Positions 1 through 7,849 of a DNA stretch of 64,000 nt are shown here, piece by piece. The notes beneath the pieces were generated by a model. That model was not told the DNA's origin. It worked only from the letters and a program-made list of their open reading frames with translations, and ran no database searches. Numbering within the stretch: position 1 is the stretch's first letter; every line of letters starts with the position of its first letter. The stretch lies in NCBI RefSeq assembly GCF_023674465.1, contig NZ_CP098400.1, positions 682,001 to 746,000 on the forward strand. The letters are read 5' to 3'. The DNA comes from Xiashengella succiniciproducens (GTDB lineage Bacteria; Bacteroidota; Bacteroidia; Bacteroidales; Marinilabiliaceae). The translations under genes and the position numbers were made by a program.

Positions 1-168
1 TAGCAAATCATCGATATTATATCCTGATGATCCATACTTATGAAGATAAGACTTCACAGTATTCTTGCTAATGCCCAGAATGCGAGCAATCTCTTTCTTT
101 GCTTTACCTTGTTGGTGTAGCCGAAGTAACTGTTTTATCTGACTCATTGGTCTGGTTTTTCCTGCCAT
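1..168 (-). CDS. istA: IS21-family transposase IstA, N-terminal fragment
   Basis: The gene runs off the left edge; 56 codons are visible from the ATG at 168. The visible part begins MAGKTRPMSQIKQLLRLHQQ and continues into a helix-turn-helix (KKEIARILGISKNTVKSYL), the usual DNA-binding start of IS21 IstA. The DDE catalytic domain and the IstB ATPase would lie outside the window. Short repeats upstream (239-406) fit the multiple terminal repeats known for IS21. The HTH and the repeats together make the family call fairly secure. Whether the element is intact cannot be seen. Confidence 0.8.
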   Translation of the reverse strand, partial: MAGKTRPMSQIKQLLRLHQQGKAKKEIARILGISKNTVKSYLHKYGSSGYNIDDLL

Positions 169-238
169 CACAAGACTTTTTAGTGGATAGTTCCACTAAG
201 GAAACCAAAACCAGTGAATTTGATATGATTATCATAAA

Positions 239-406
239 GGGGGTCAACATGCTCCGGAATTTGGTGGTCGCCGAAGACGATGATTGCCCAACGTGATTTT
301 GCAATCTTTAATATTGGGGGTCAGCATCTGCCGGAATGACAGAAAAACACTGTATTTATTTTACTCGGTTTTTCTCCGGAACTAGGGGGTCAACATGCTC
401 AGGATT
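239..406. repeat. IS21 terminal-end multiple repeats
   Basis: Three copies of a 20-24 bp word of the form GGGGGTCA(A/G)CATnTnC(C/A)GGA start near 239, 316 and 385, all in the same orientation. IS21 elements carry several such sub-terminal direct repeats as transposase-binding sites. The outermost lies near 385-410, so the element probably ends close to 410. The rest of 169-645 holds no gene; from 570 it carries an inverted repeat described separately. Confidence 0.65.
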
Positions 407-569
407 ATCCAGGGGGTTTGGAACTTTTCCTTGTCAACCCGTTATAAAGCTACCAAAAAGCGAAAAACTTTCCAAATTCATTATCAGCCCAAATAAAATA
501 AACACGCTGTTGTGCACTGGCGTTAAATTCTTCGTCGTTTTAATGTCTTTATTCGGTGCGTTTGGAAAA

Positions 570-632
570 GACACACTCTTTGCCAAGTTTAGGATTGTGG
601 GGCGGCAAATGCGACTTGGCAATGTGTGTGGC
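570..632. repeat. attC-like imperfect inverted repeat, element 1
   Basis: The left arm (570-588) reads GACACACTCTTTGCCAAGT and the right arm (614-632) ACTTGGCAATGTGTGTGGC. They pair over about 19 positions with two or three mismatches, around a 25-nt loop. The element sits directly beyond the 3' end of the first R-M operon. Similar arms (CAACG..TTTGGCA, TGCCAAA..GTTG) recur at the borders of other gene blocks up to 12.2 kb. The arrangement resembles the cassette recombination sites of integrons. A strict match to the attC core rules was not found, so attC-like is an inference. Confidence 0.5.
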
Positions 633-645
633 TGTGCTGTAGAAC

Positions 646-1704
646 TTACTTTAACTTTTTGTTGAGCATTTCTTTAATATTCAAATGTTTTGCATCTGAA
701 ATCTTTTTTGAATTTTCATCAACTAGTTTTATCCAGTCAGTCACTTTTTCGTTTTCTGTTGTTTTTATACCCCAATACTCAGATAATTCAGACGGAGAAG
801 TAAGTGCTAACGTTTCAATAATCGAGTCAAAGTTTTTAAATAAGTTTACCAATACTCTAGGAACACTATTGTAAACAATTTCCCCAATCATAATTTGCCC
901 TTTTCCCGTTGCTGTAAACAAATCGCGAATATTTGGGCAAACAATAGCTTCACTTGTGACTAGCCAAATAGAAAACCTCCCAAATTTATCACTGCGATTG
1001 CTAAATAGTTCAGGAAAGTAAACCATTGCTTTGTTCTTAATGTCCTGTTTTTCAATAATCGATAGGTTGTTCCAGACTTTAATAACTAAGTTACTTGATT
1101 TTGCATTTTCTTGGTCAATCCACCATAAATCTTCCCCTGGTTTAAGTTTGCTCTTATAGTATTCAACTATTGGCTTTATCGGATTTTTGTTTTTCCTTAA
1201 TGTGTCGTAAGGTGCTTTTATTTTGTCAAAAATAGTTTTTCCTTTTTCAAGGTTCATGTCTATCAGGTAGCGTGGCGAGTGAGTAACAACCACTTCAGAT
1301 AAACATTCTTCATATGGACGACACCTGAATTCTATTGGACTTGCTAGTTTTGCGAAGAGCATAAAGATTCTTTCAACATCATCAACTCGTGTTGTTTCAA
1401 GAACACTATTTCCAGTTGTTTTCCAATGGTTTTGCGTAGTTGTTTTAACTTCAACACCGTAATATTTTTTTGCAATAATATCAGGGAATCTCTGACCTCC
1501 AATAAGTTCAATAGAATTTTCAAAGGGCGAACCAACTGCTAAATCTGTCATAACATCTTTAACCAATGGCTCTAACTTGTTGCCTGTAAGTGCAGAAATT
1601 GACTTGGCAGATTTCTTGGCTTGGTTGTTTAGTTCTTCAATGGTTGAGTTTAGTAGAAAGTCGAATTCCTTTCTGTTGGGTTCTGGGTTTGCTGAGATAA
1701 TCAT
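646..1704 (-). CDS. Type II restriction endonuclease, PD-(D/E)XK type
   Basis: A 352-residue cytoplasmic protein follows the C5 methyltransferase gene with a 3-bp gap, in the place expected for the partner nuclease. Residues around 75-92 read GGQRFPDIIAKKYYGVEVKT. This is the PD..ExK signature of a PD-(D/E)XK metal-dependent nuclease: D of FPD, then E-V-K. The rest is lysine-rich and predicted mixed alpha/beta, with no other motif recognised. The recognition sequence cannot be derived from the sequence and no named enzyme was recognised. It should cut the same site its neighbour methylates. Confidence is high for nuclease by motif plus position, low for subfamily. Confidence 0.75.
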   Translation of the reverse strand: MIISANPEPNRKEFDFLLNSTIEELNNQAKKSAKSISALTGNKLEPLVKDVMTDLAVGSPFENSIELIGGQRFPDIIAKKYYGVEVKTTTQNHWKTTGNSVLETTRVDDVERIFMLFAKLASPIEFRCRPYEECLSEVVVTHSPRYLIDMNLEKGKTIFDKIKAPYDTLRKNKNPIKPIVEYYKSKLKPGEDLWWIDQENAKSSNLVIKVWNNLSIIEKQDIKNKAMVYFPELFSNRSDKFGRFSIWLVTSEAIVCPNIRDLFTATGKGQIMIGEIVYNSVPRVLVNLFKNFDSIIETLALTSPSELSEYWGIKTTENEKVTDWIKLVDENSKKISDAKHLNIKEMLNKKLK

Positions 1705-1707
1705 CGC

Positions 1708-3075
1708 TTACTTTTTAAAATATAGATTCCAAATATCCTCAATTCGTTTTGCTAAATTATAGGCAAGTAGGGGTGGTACTGCATTGCCAATAATTTTGTA
1801 TGCTTGAGAAGGACTTACTAAAAATGAACCTTTTCTTCCATAACTTTTTTCAATCACAAATTCATAATCAGGAGGGAATGTTTGTATTAGTGCGCATTCT
1901 CGAACAGTAAGTCGCCTTTCTTTTAATCCCTTTTTCAACTCTTCATCAATTTTGCCTCCGTTTTCAGCGGATAGTCTTCTAAACTCAATATTCCCGTGAT
2001 GTTCGGCTCTAATAGTTGGGCCGATAGTATTTAGTTTGATTTCAGTTTGACCTTGACAATGAGAACCCATATACTTGGCTTTCGAAAAATACTTTTGCGA
2101 AAGGTCTTCAGATTGTTCTGGTTCTACCAAATTTTTAAAAACATCATTCAGCGTTACGTGACGTTTTAATCCGATGCCTTCAACTGTGTATGCGTGAGTT
2201 GGATTTGGGTAAGGATTGTAAATTTCCGAAATATTCTTTTTCGATAGTTCCACTAACGCTTTGTTTGATAGTGCAGATTTCCTAATTCCAATAAAAATTA
2301 CCCTTTCTCTTGATTGAGGAACTCCAAAGTTTGCGGCATGAAGAACCTGAGGTTCTAAAACAATGTAACCATTTTCTCCAGCACTCGAAAAATCGTTTTG
2401 AATTATTTCTTTTACATTTGAAAGATTTACAAGCCCTTTAACATTTTCGGCAATAAAAATCTTTGGTTTTGTGATTTCTATTACCTCCTTCATCCACATA
2501 TAAAGTTGACCTCTTGTTTCGATAGAAGCTTCATTATCCTTAATAATTTCTCCTTTATGATTTTTGTGCGAGTTAAAGCCGTTTCTTTTCCCTGCAACGC
2601 TAAAATCCTGACAAGGAAATCCTCCCGTGACGATATCAACATTATCAGGAAAAATATCTACACCAAGTTTATGGAGTTTTACTAAATCAACGATGCTGTC
2701 AGTATGAAAAGAATCTGGGTTGTGACCTCTTTTGGAGAAGTAGTTTATCCAAGCATTTCTTGCATCAGGAAGAATGTCATTAGCAAAAACAGTCTTAAAC
2801 CTAGTTTTTTTTAGCTGAATAAAACCGTTGTCAAGATATTTGTCAATAAAATGAGGTGTAAGTTTTTCATTAATTGATGAGGCAAGAACAGAAAATCCAC
2901 CTTCAAACCCTAAATCCATTCCACCACAACCAGAGAACAGAGAAAGAATATTTAATGTTTCAACCTTTCCCTTCCCGTTTAATCCTTTAACTTTATCAGG
3001 TTTGGTCGAAAACTTAATTCCTAGTTGCGGTTCTTCCGCTACATCAACTTCAAGTATTTCTTTATTGGTTCTCAT
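1708..3075 (-). CDS. DNA (cytosine-5) methyltransferase
   Basis: This 455-residue enzyme transfers a methyl group from S-adenosylmethionine to C5 of cytosine in DNA. The motifs appear in canonical order: motif I LFSGCGGMDLGFE (about 46-58), motif IV GGFPCQDFSVAG with catalytic Cys155, motif VI ENVKGL, motif VIII QSRERVIFIGIR, motif IX TVRECALIQTFPPDYEF and motif X YKIIGNAVPPLLA. About 40 residues precede motif I. A target-recognition region lies between motifs VIII and IX, where specificity would be set. It is the middle gene of an operon: controller gene, 2-bp gap, methylase, 3-bp gap, nuclease. Confidence 0.95.
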   Translation of the reverse strand: MRTNKEILEVDVAEEPQLGIKFSTKPDKVKGLNGKGKVETLNILSLFSGCGGMDLGFEGGFSVLASSINEKLTPHFIDKYLDNGFIQLKKTRFKTVFANDILPDARNAWINYFSKRGHNPDSFHTDSIVDLVKLHKLGVDIFPDNVDIVTGGFPCQDFSVAGKRNGFNSHKNHKGEIIKDNEASIETRGQLYMWMKEVIEITKPKIFIAENVKGLVNLSNVKEIIQNDFSSAGENGYIVLEPQVLHAANFGVPQSRERVIFIGIRKSALSNKALVELSKKNISEIYNPYPNPTHAYTVEGIGLKRHVTLNDVFKNLVEPEQSEDLSQKYFSKAKYMGSHCQGQTEIKLNTIGPTIRAEHHGNIEFRRLSAENGGKIDEELKKGLKERRLTVRECALIQTFPPDYEFVIEKSYGRKGSFLVSPSQAYKIIGNAVPPLLAYNLAKRIEDIWNLYFKK

Positions 3076-3077
3076 AG

Positions 3078-3386
3078 TTAATTGCTAACCGAATGGGTTT
3101 TTAAGTATTGAACTTTTTTTTCTGCAAGTTTAAGAACTCTGTCAGCGCAATTTTCATCCGCAATATCGTACGCAATCTTATCACTAATGTATTGAGCAAG
3201 AAGTTCCTCCTTGTCAATATCTAATGTTTCAGATAGCTTTAATATGAGTTCTTTGTTTGGTCTTCTTTCATTCCTTTCAATCTTGCTTAAAATTGCAGGG
3301 TCAATGTCAAGACTTGCAGCCACTTGTCTTAAAAGTAACCCAAGGCTTTCTCTTTTATTTCTAATTATCTGACCAATAGTTTCCAT
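3078..3386 (-). CDS. XRE-family controller (C) protein of the R-M operon
   Basis: A small helix-turn-helix regulator with the core RQVAASLDIDPAILSKIERN. It begins at the ATG at 3386 (METIGQIIRNKRESLG). A GTG seven codons upstream is also open, but it lies inside a palindrome that looks like the operator, so 3386 is preferred. C proteins typically time expression: they activate and later repress their own operon so that methylation precedes restriction. Position as first gene of the C-M-R operon fits that role. The region past about residue 65 is a short helical tail (VLKLAEKKVQYL) of unknown use. Confidence 0.8.
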   Translation of the reverse strand: METIGQIIRNKRESLGLLLRQVAASLDIDPAILSKIERNERRPNKELILKLSETLDIDKEELLAQYISDKIAYDIADENCADRVLKLAEKKVQYLKTHSVSN

Positions 3387-3400
3387 TTGAACAATATGTC

Positions 3401-3417
3401 TTGACACTATTTGTCAA
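3401..3417 (-). promoter_or_regulatory. Palindromic operator-like site upstream of C gene
   Basis: TTGACACTATTTGTCAA is a 17-bp palindrome (TTGACA, 5 bp, TGTCAA) whose proximal edge lies 15 bp from the C-protein ATG. C-boxes of R-M controllers are short palindromes just upstream of the C gene. That this is the C-protein binding site is inferred from position and symmetry. Between it and 3630 no gene was recognised. Confidence 0.5.
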
Positions 3418-3630
3418 ATATAAGATATGTTTCAAGTTTTATCAAGATGTTGCATTCAGAACTTTTTAACATTTTCTTAACGAGTTTAGAGTGTGCGTTG
3501 GAAAACGAAGGCTCTTTTGGCTGCGAAGCGGTCGCTTGTGGGTTGGGCGGCCAAATGTGCCTGAGTGTGTGGTGGATGTATCTTTCTGTAAGCGATAAAT
3601 TGGTCTATCTGTCTGGTTTTCTTCGCTTGT

Positions 3631-3754
3631 GCACAACGGTCACGTATATGAAACGTTTGGCATTTCGAAGCACTTTCCTGTCAAGTTACAAGAACTTTCG
3701 ATACGGGCTGAGACTCTCGATAACCCACTGACTGCCAAATGTTTTATATACGAT
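3631..3754. repeat. attC-like inverted repeat, element A, interrupted by the intron
   Basis: The left arm GCACAACGG..ACGTATATGAAACGTTTGGCA (3631-3662) is mirrored by TGCCAAATGTTTTATATACG (3733-3752), with a loop of about 70 nt. The distal part of the right arm appears displaced across the group II intron. The sequence after the intron (TACCGGCTGGGC, from 5670) restores ACCG, which pairs with the CGGT of the left arm. In the intron-free state this would be a roughly 140-bp element lying between the two R-M operons. Confidence 0.55.
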
Positions 3755-4263
3755 GTGTGTGCCTTGAATGGTAAATATAAACAAATTTTCACATTTTATT
3801 GTGTGAGAAAGTCCAGAGAGTGCAAGTCTCTTATGTACTTGGGTAACGCCAGGAAACATTAGTAAGTCGCAAGCTGGTTTGGAGTGATCCATGCAGTGAA
3901 GTAAGCGAGACTACAAAAATCTGAACTGACGAACAGGAACGGAATACGAGGCATAATTGTATGGGTGAGTAACCACATCATTGCGAAGCCCAACGAACAC
4001 CACAAGTACAGTTATGTAGATTCCGCAGGATTAGATGGAAGGACATTTACCTTACCGAGGGAGGTCTCTGATGTTGCGTTTTCAGCAATTCAGAGAAGTC
4101 AGCAGAGGTCATAGTACTTTGGAGATACGAGCCACAATAGATATGTGGAGGTCTCACAACCAAAGGAAGGACTGAACGTATTTTGGTTCTTAATTCACAA
4201 CGGAACGTGTCTTTTGACAGGTAGCCTTGGGAAAGCGGAACAGGTTAAAACAAATGAATAAGA

Positions 4264-5634
4264 ATGATTGAACAAGTACTACATCCTTACAATGTGCAGT
4301 GTGCCCTAAAGCAAGTAATTGCAAATAAAGGCAGTGCAGGCGTGGACGGAATAAAGGTGTGCGAGCTGACCGATTGTTTTCGGAAAGCGCAAGCACAACT
4401 TTATTCTTCCATACGAGAGATGAAGTACCTTGCTCAACCCATTCTTGGAGTGGATATTCCCAAAGGAAATGGTAAAACACGACTTTTAGGAATACCCACA
4501 GTAACAGATAGAGTGTTGCAACAAGCGGTGTCACAAGTTCTGATGCCAAAGTATGAGAGTGATTTTAGTGTTCATAGCTACGGATTCAGACCCAACAAAA
4601 GCGCCCGCCAAGGTGTTGGTAAAGCGCTGGATTACATCCACGAGGGGTTCTCGTTTATCGTAGATATTGACCTAAAGACATTTTTTGACGAAGTAGACCA
4701 TTGCTTACTTCTGAACCTACTTCACCAAAAGGTAAAATGCCCGATAACTATGCGTTTAATACGCAAATGGTTACGAGCTCCAATCCAAATCAATGGCAAA
4801 TTACGCAAACGAAGAAAAGGAGTTCCACAAGGTTCTCCCTTAAGTCCGTTATTGGCAAATATCCTGCTCAATGAGTTGGATAAAGAACTGACACGACGCA
4901 ATCTTCGGTTTGTGCGTTACGCAGATGATTTCAGCATTTATACCAAGTATAAAAGCCACGCAACTGCCACGTTAAAAGCTATTGAGAAGTTTTTGAAAAC
5001 CAAACTTAAACTCACCATTAATCGTGAGAAAAGTGGCGTTAGAAAACCAGTGCAATTTGAGCTGCTGGGATTCGGATTCGAATCAACTTACAAGAAGGGA
5101 GATAAAGGTAAATACCAATTGGTAGTAGGAAAGAAGGCGTGGGAACGGTTGAAACAGCGATTGAAATTCATCACCCGAAAAACTACTCCGAAGAGTTTTG
5201 ATGAGCGTATCCAACAGATTAACGAAGTCCAACGAGGATGGTTAAACTACTTTCGTGGAACAAGTATCAAAGGAAAACTCAAGAAACTGGATGGATGGCT
5301 ACGAAATCGACTACGCTATTGCATCTGGCATCATTGGAAGAAGCCCGAGCGGAAAAGAAAGAATCTTATTCGTTTAGGCGCTGACCAAGGCGATGCTTAT
5401 GCATTTAGTCGGTCTCGCAAAGGGGGATGGGCAATCGCTCAAAGTCCTATTTTAGGGACAACCATCACTATTTCAAGGCTAAAGAGACGCGGGTACATAT
5501 CTATGCTGGAACTTCATTTGTCGTTTAACCCATCAAGGTACGAACCGCCGTATATGCAACTAAACAAAATGACTGAGTGTCATTTGTGCAAGTTGGGAGC
5601 TTGCTCGCGTACGTACGGTGGTGTGAGAGCCTAA
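4264..5634 (+). CDS. ltrA: Group II intron reverse transcriptase/maturase
   Basis: A 456-residue protein with the reverse transcriptase fingers and palm. The order is FIVDIDLKTFFDEVDH (motif A), GVPQGSPLSPLLANILLNEL (motif B) and FVRYADDFSIY with the catalytic YADD (about 219-222). A maturase (X) region follows (RGWLNYFRG, LRNRLRYCIWHHWKKP). There is no C-terminal HNH endonuclease. The reading frame runs into domain V, so its last residues (EPPYMQ...SRTYGGVRA) are encoded by the catalytic RNA. The protein should assist splicing and copy the intron into DNA at target sites. Confidence 0.93.
   Translation: MIEQVLHPYNVQCALKQVIANKGSAGVDGIKVCELTDCFRKAQAQLYSSIREMKYLAQPILGVDIPKGNGKTRLLGIPTVTDRVLQQAVSQVLMPKYESDFSVHSYGFRPNKSARQGVGKALDYIHEGFSFIVDIDLKTFFDEVDHCLLLNLLHQKVKCPITMRLIRKWLRAPIQINGKLRKRRKGVPQGSPLSPLLANILLNELDKELTRRNLRFVRYADDFSIYTKYKSHATATLKAIEKFLKTKLKLTINREKSGVRKPVQFELLGFGFESTYKKGDKGKYQLVVGKKAWERLKQRLKFITRKTTPKSFDERIQQINEVQRGWLNYFRGTSIKGKLKKLDGWLRNRLRYCIWHHWKKPERKRKNLIRLGADQGDAYAFSRSRKGGWAIAQSPILGTTITISRLKRRGYISMLELHLSFNPSRYEPPYMQLNKMTECHLCKLGACSRTYGGVRA
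5542..5622 (+). ncRNA. Group II intron domain V with an expanded apical loop
   Basis: The 5' strand AACCGCCGTATATGC (5543-5557) and the 3' strand GCGTACGTACGGTGGT (5607-5622) form the domain V helix with the usual two-base CG bulge. In ordinary introns a GNRA tetraloop closes this helix. Here about 49 nt (5558-5606) replace it, and they themselves fold (ACAAAATGAC/GTCATTTGT, flanked by AACT/AGTT). The insert keeps the overlapping maturase frame open. The pairing is visible in the sequence; whether catalysis survives is unknown. Confidence 0.6.
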
Positions 5635-5695
5635 ACCTGAGCCATTTGGCTCAGGTCGGGCTACTCGATTACCGGCTGGGCTTCTTGTCTGTCCG

Positions 5696-6310
5696 TTATG
5701 GTTCTATGCCTAAAATTAGTAATGGAACTGGTGGGCTATTTCGTCCTTGTCGCATTACGTTGTAAACTTCTCCTTCGTAATAAGCCACGCCACTACTCAT
5801 TTGTGATTGCATTTTCTTTGTCGGCAGAATTTCAATTCCTAAGTTGATAACACCACCAGAGTAGAATAGCATATGTTTTACAAACAAGTCAAACGCAACA
5901 AAAGCATATTTGCCAAATTGAACTTCAACAGCAATTTTGTCCTTCACAAAGTCCGTTTGGTTGTAGCTATAAATTGGTTCTTTCTCTCCGTTGGCAATCA
6001 GAAATTCCTTTTGCTCTTTTGCAGACATTAGCACACTTTTTTCCATTAATTCTCGGTTGAGAGTAATGTAATAGTTGTATCTGCTTTCTGCCCATTTTCT
6101 TTTGTTGAACTCTGTATTAAACGCTTCGTTCAAGTCTATTGGGGATAAAAGACTGTTTCCGATTTTCCTTTTTTCCTTGCTGATTTTCGTTCTGAATTGG
6201 TCAGCGTCAATACTTGCAATAACTTGTTTAATTTCTTTGTAAAGGTCATTGTGGTGAACGATAAGGTATTCTTCTCCGTTCAGGTGCGAATATTTTTGTG
6301 CTATTTTCAT
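5696..6310 (-). CDS. BglII/BstYI-family type II restriction endonuclease
   Basis: A 204-residue protein. The C-terminal half, from VEVQFGKYAFVAFDLFVKH through GIEILPTKKMQSQMSSGVAYYE to PPVPLLILGI, matches the BglII family. The active-site spacing is preserved: Asp120, Glu129 and Gln131, i.e. D-x8-E-V-Q, with Gln replacing the usual Lys as in BglII itself. Family members cut sites containing GATC (AGATCT or RGATCY), so a GATC-core target is likely but not proven. The start codon overlaps the methylase stop (TAATG). The stop lies 27 bp from the group II intron end, so the gene is intact. Confidence 0.85.
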   Translation of the reverse strand: MKIAQKYSHLNGEEYLIVHHNDLYKEIKQVIASIDADQFRTKISKEKRKIGNSLLSPIDLNEAFNTEFNKRKWAESRYNYYITLNRELMEKSVLMSAKEQKEFLIANGEKEPIYSYNQTDFVKDKIAVEVQFGKYAFVAFDLFVKHMLFYSGGVINLGIEILPTKKMQSQMSSGVAYYEGEVYNVMRQGRNSPPVPLLILGIEP

Positions 6311-7275
6311 TAGTGTCCGTTTGTTCCGTTACCGTTTACAAATGCAAGTTCTGCCCATTCTTTTGGTATTTGAGCAACCTTATCTTTTCCTGTCGGCTTG
6401 TGGATTGGTTTATTAATTGGTCTTATTTTCAATTTCCCTTCTTTAAGGTCTTCAATTCTTTTGTTTGCGATTTTGCAATATTCTTTTTCTTTTTCAATTC
6501 CCATTCCGTTGCGGTTGTTTTTAATTGCTCCAATTACTGTTGAGCCAACACCAGCAAATGGGTCGAGCACCCAACTTCCTTCATCTGTCAATGCCAAAAC
6601 GCAACGTTCAACTAATTCAATAGGAAACTGGCAAGGATGTTCTGTTTTTTCAGGATGATTTGATTTTACATTCGGAATATCCCACATTGCCTTGTCCCAA
6701 TCTTGTTCGATTATTTCCCAAATATCACTCGGATTTTTGCCAAGTGGATTTCCAGATGGTTGTCCTTTTTTAGGACCTTTGAAATGTCTTTTGCCAGGAT
6801 ACTTTGAAGGAACTCTTACATTGTCCAGATTAAAAATATAGTCGTCTGTTTTGCTAAACCAAAGTAAAGTCTCATAACGTCCGCTAAAGCGGTTGCTGGC
6901 GTGAAGTCCGTGTCCGAAATGCCAAACAATACGATTACGAAGTTTCAGTCCGTGCTTTTTGAAAATTTGGTAGTAAAATATGTCAAGAGGGAAAATTTCT
7001 CCTTTGTCAACGTAATTGCCAACTTGCCAACAAAGATTTCCCTTGTCAGAAAGTGTCCTTACGAGTTCAGAAATGATTTCTTCCTGTGTTTCAAGGTATT
7101 TTTCAATACTTGTCTTGGTCTCATAAGATTTCCCCACATTGTATGGTGGTGAAGTCAAAATGAGGTCAAATTTGCCGTCTTCAATTTTCTTGAGAACGGA
7201 TAAGCAGTCACCGTTTTTTATAGCATAGTCGGTGTCTGGGCTTATGTAGTCAAATAATGGCTCTTTTACTCTCAT
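6310..7275 (-). CDS. DNA methyltransferase, beta class, probable N4-cytosine
   Basis: A 321-residue enzyme with the catalytic motif IV first (LILTSPPYNVGKSYE, about 39-53) and the S-adenosylmethionine-binding motif later (VLDPFAGVGSTVIGA, about 236-250). This is the order of beta-class amino-methyltransferases. The SPPY form is typical of N4-cytosine enzymes. The target-recognition region lies between the motifs (ASNRFSGRYETLLWF onward). It is translationally coupled to the BglII-like nuclease by a 1-nt overlap and should protect the same site. No controller gene was found. About 100 bp of AT-rich upstream sequence presumably holds the promoter. Confidence 0.9.
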   Translation of the reverse strand: MRVKEPLFDYISPDTDYAIKNGDCLSVLKKIEDGKFDLILTSPPYNVGKSYETKTSIEKYLETQEEIISELVRTLSDKGNLCWQVGNYVDKGEIFPLDIFYYQIFKKHGLKLRNRIVWHFGHGLHASNRFSGRYETLLWFSKTDDYIFNLDNVRVPSKYPGKRHFKGPKKGQPSGNPLGKNPSDIWEIIEQDWDKAMWDIPNVKSNHPEKTEHPCQFPIELVERCVLALTDEGSWVLDPFAGVGSTVIGAIKNNRNGMGIEKEKEYCKIANKRIEDLKEGKLKIRPINKPIHKPTGKDKVAQIPKEWAELAFVNGNGTNGH

Positions 7276-7392
7276 TTTCTTTGTCCTAAGTTATTTAGCA
7301 AAGTTACTTTTTTAATGTTTTAAGTCCGTCAAAATTGTCCCGAAGTTGTCAACGGTTTTGTTGTCGGTTCGGTTTTTTAGCCTTGCCGGTAA

Positions 7393-7746
7393 CGGGCTCG
7401 GGATTGGTGCTGAGAAACCCGGTTTTGCGAAGCAAAAGAGAGGGTAGAGCAGCATCCTAACCGGGTTTCATTGCACTAATCCTGTTGATGTGTGCAGTCG
7501 CTTCGCATGGCACTATCCTACATTGAAACACCCCTATCCCAAAACCCGGTTATTCCCGAGCCCGATGATATGCAATAGGTGGGAAAAGTGCGTAGCACGA
7601 CCACCGTAAAGCGAAGCGTATTGCATATCATCGTCCGCCGGTATGCGCAGTTGCCGCATCAGGGCGCTTTCGTGTCGGGTTACCTACAAGGTAAGCAAAT
7701 GAACCAACAATAGCAACCCCTCGGCCCGGCAATTGAGTATACCGGC
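7393..7746. repeat. Three stacked inverted repeats between R-M 2 and the IS91-like element
   Basis: The non-coding stretch 7276-7849 holds three strong inverted repeats. First, 7401-7422 pairs with 7461-7482 (GGATTGGTGC..GAAACCCGG with CCGGGTTTC..GCACTAATCC), inside an outer pair CGGGCTCGGGA (7393-7403)/TCCCGAGCCCG (7554-7564). Second, GATGATATGCAATA (7564-7577)/TATTGCATATCATC (7619-7632) is perfect. Third, 7637-7656 pairs with 7727-7746 (GCCGGTAT..AGTTGCCG with CGGCAATTG..ATACCGGC). They could be attC-like cassette borders or the replication-end hairpins of the IS91-like element. No gene was seen. Confidence 0.6.
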
Positions 7747-7849
7747 TGTTGAACTAAATCCCTACGGGATAGCTCCTTTCAAAAATAACACAAATCTTTC
7801 TAGCCGCAAGCCGTTATATCTGTATTATTCACTTTAAAATAATGCAGTT

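Larger units (their letters stand above)
3757..5669 (+). mobile_element. Group II intron with intron-encoded protein
   Basis: The 5' end reads GTGTGCC, a GUGYG-type start. A structured region of about 500 nt follows, then the reverse transcriptase ORF, a domain V-like hairpin (5542-5622), a 9-bp hairpin (ACCTGAGCC/GGCTCAGGT, 5635-5658) of domain VI type, and an end in CTACTCGAT. The start could be 3755 instead of 3757, and the 3' end is accurate to a few bases. Group II introns are self-splicing retroelements that home through their encoded protein. The encoded protein lacks an HNH domain. Together with insertion inside an attC-like inverted repeat, this recalls group IIC introns, which favour terminator or attC hairpins. 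The class assignment is an inference. Confidence 0.8.

Noticed and set aside
3411-3862. Small plus-strand frames upstream of the group II intron
   Set aside because: They run through the attC-like inverted repeat and intron RNA and show no family features.
4264-5634. Retron or DRT interpretation of the 456-residue RT
   Set aside because: YADD, the maturase region and a flanking domain V make it a group II intron protein.
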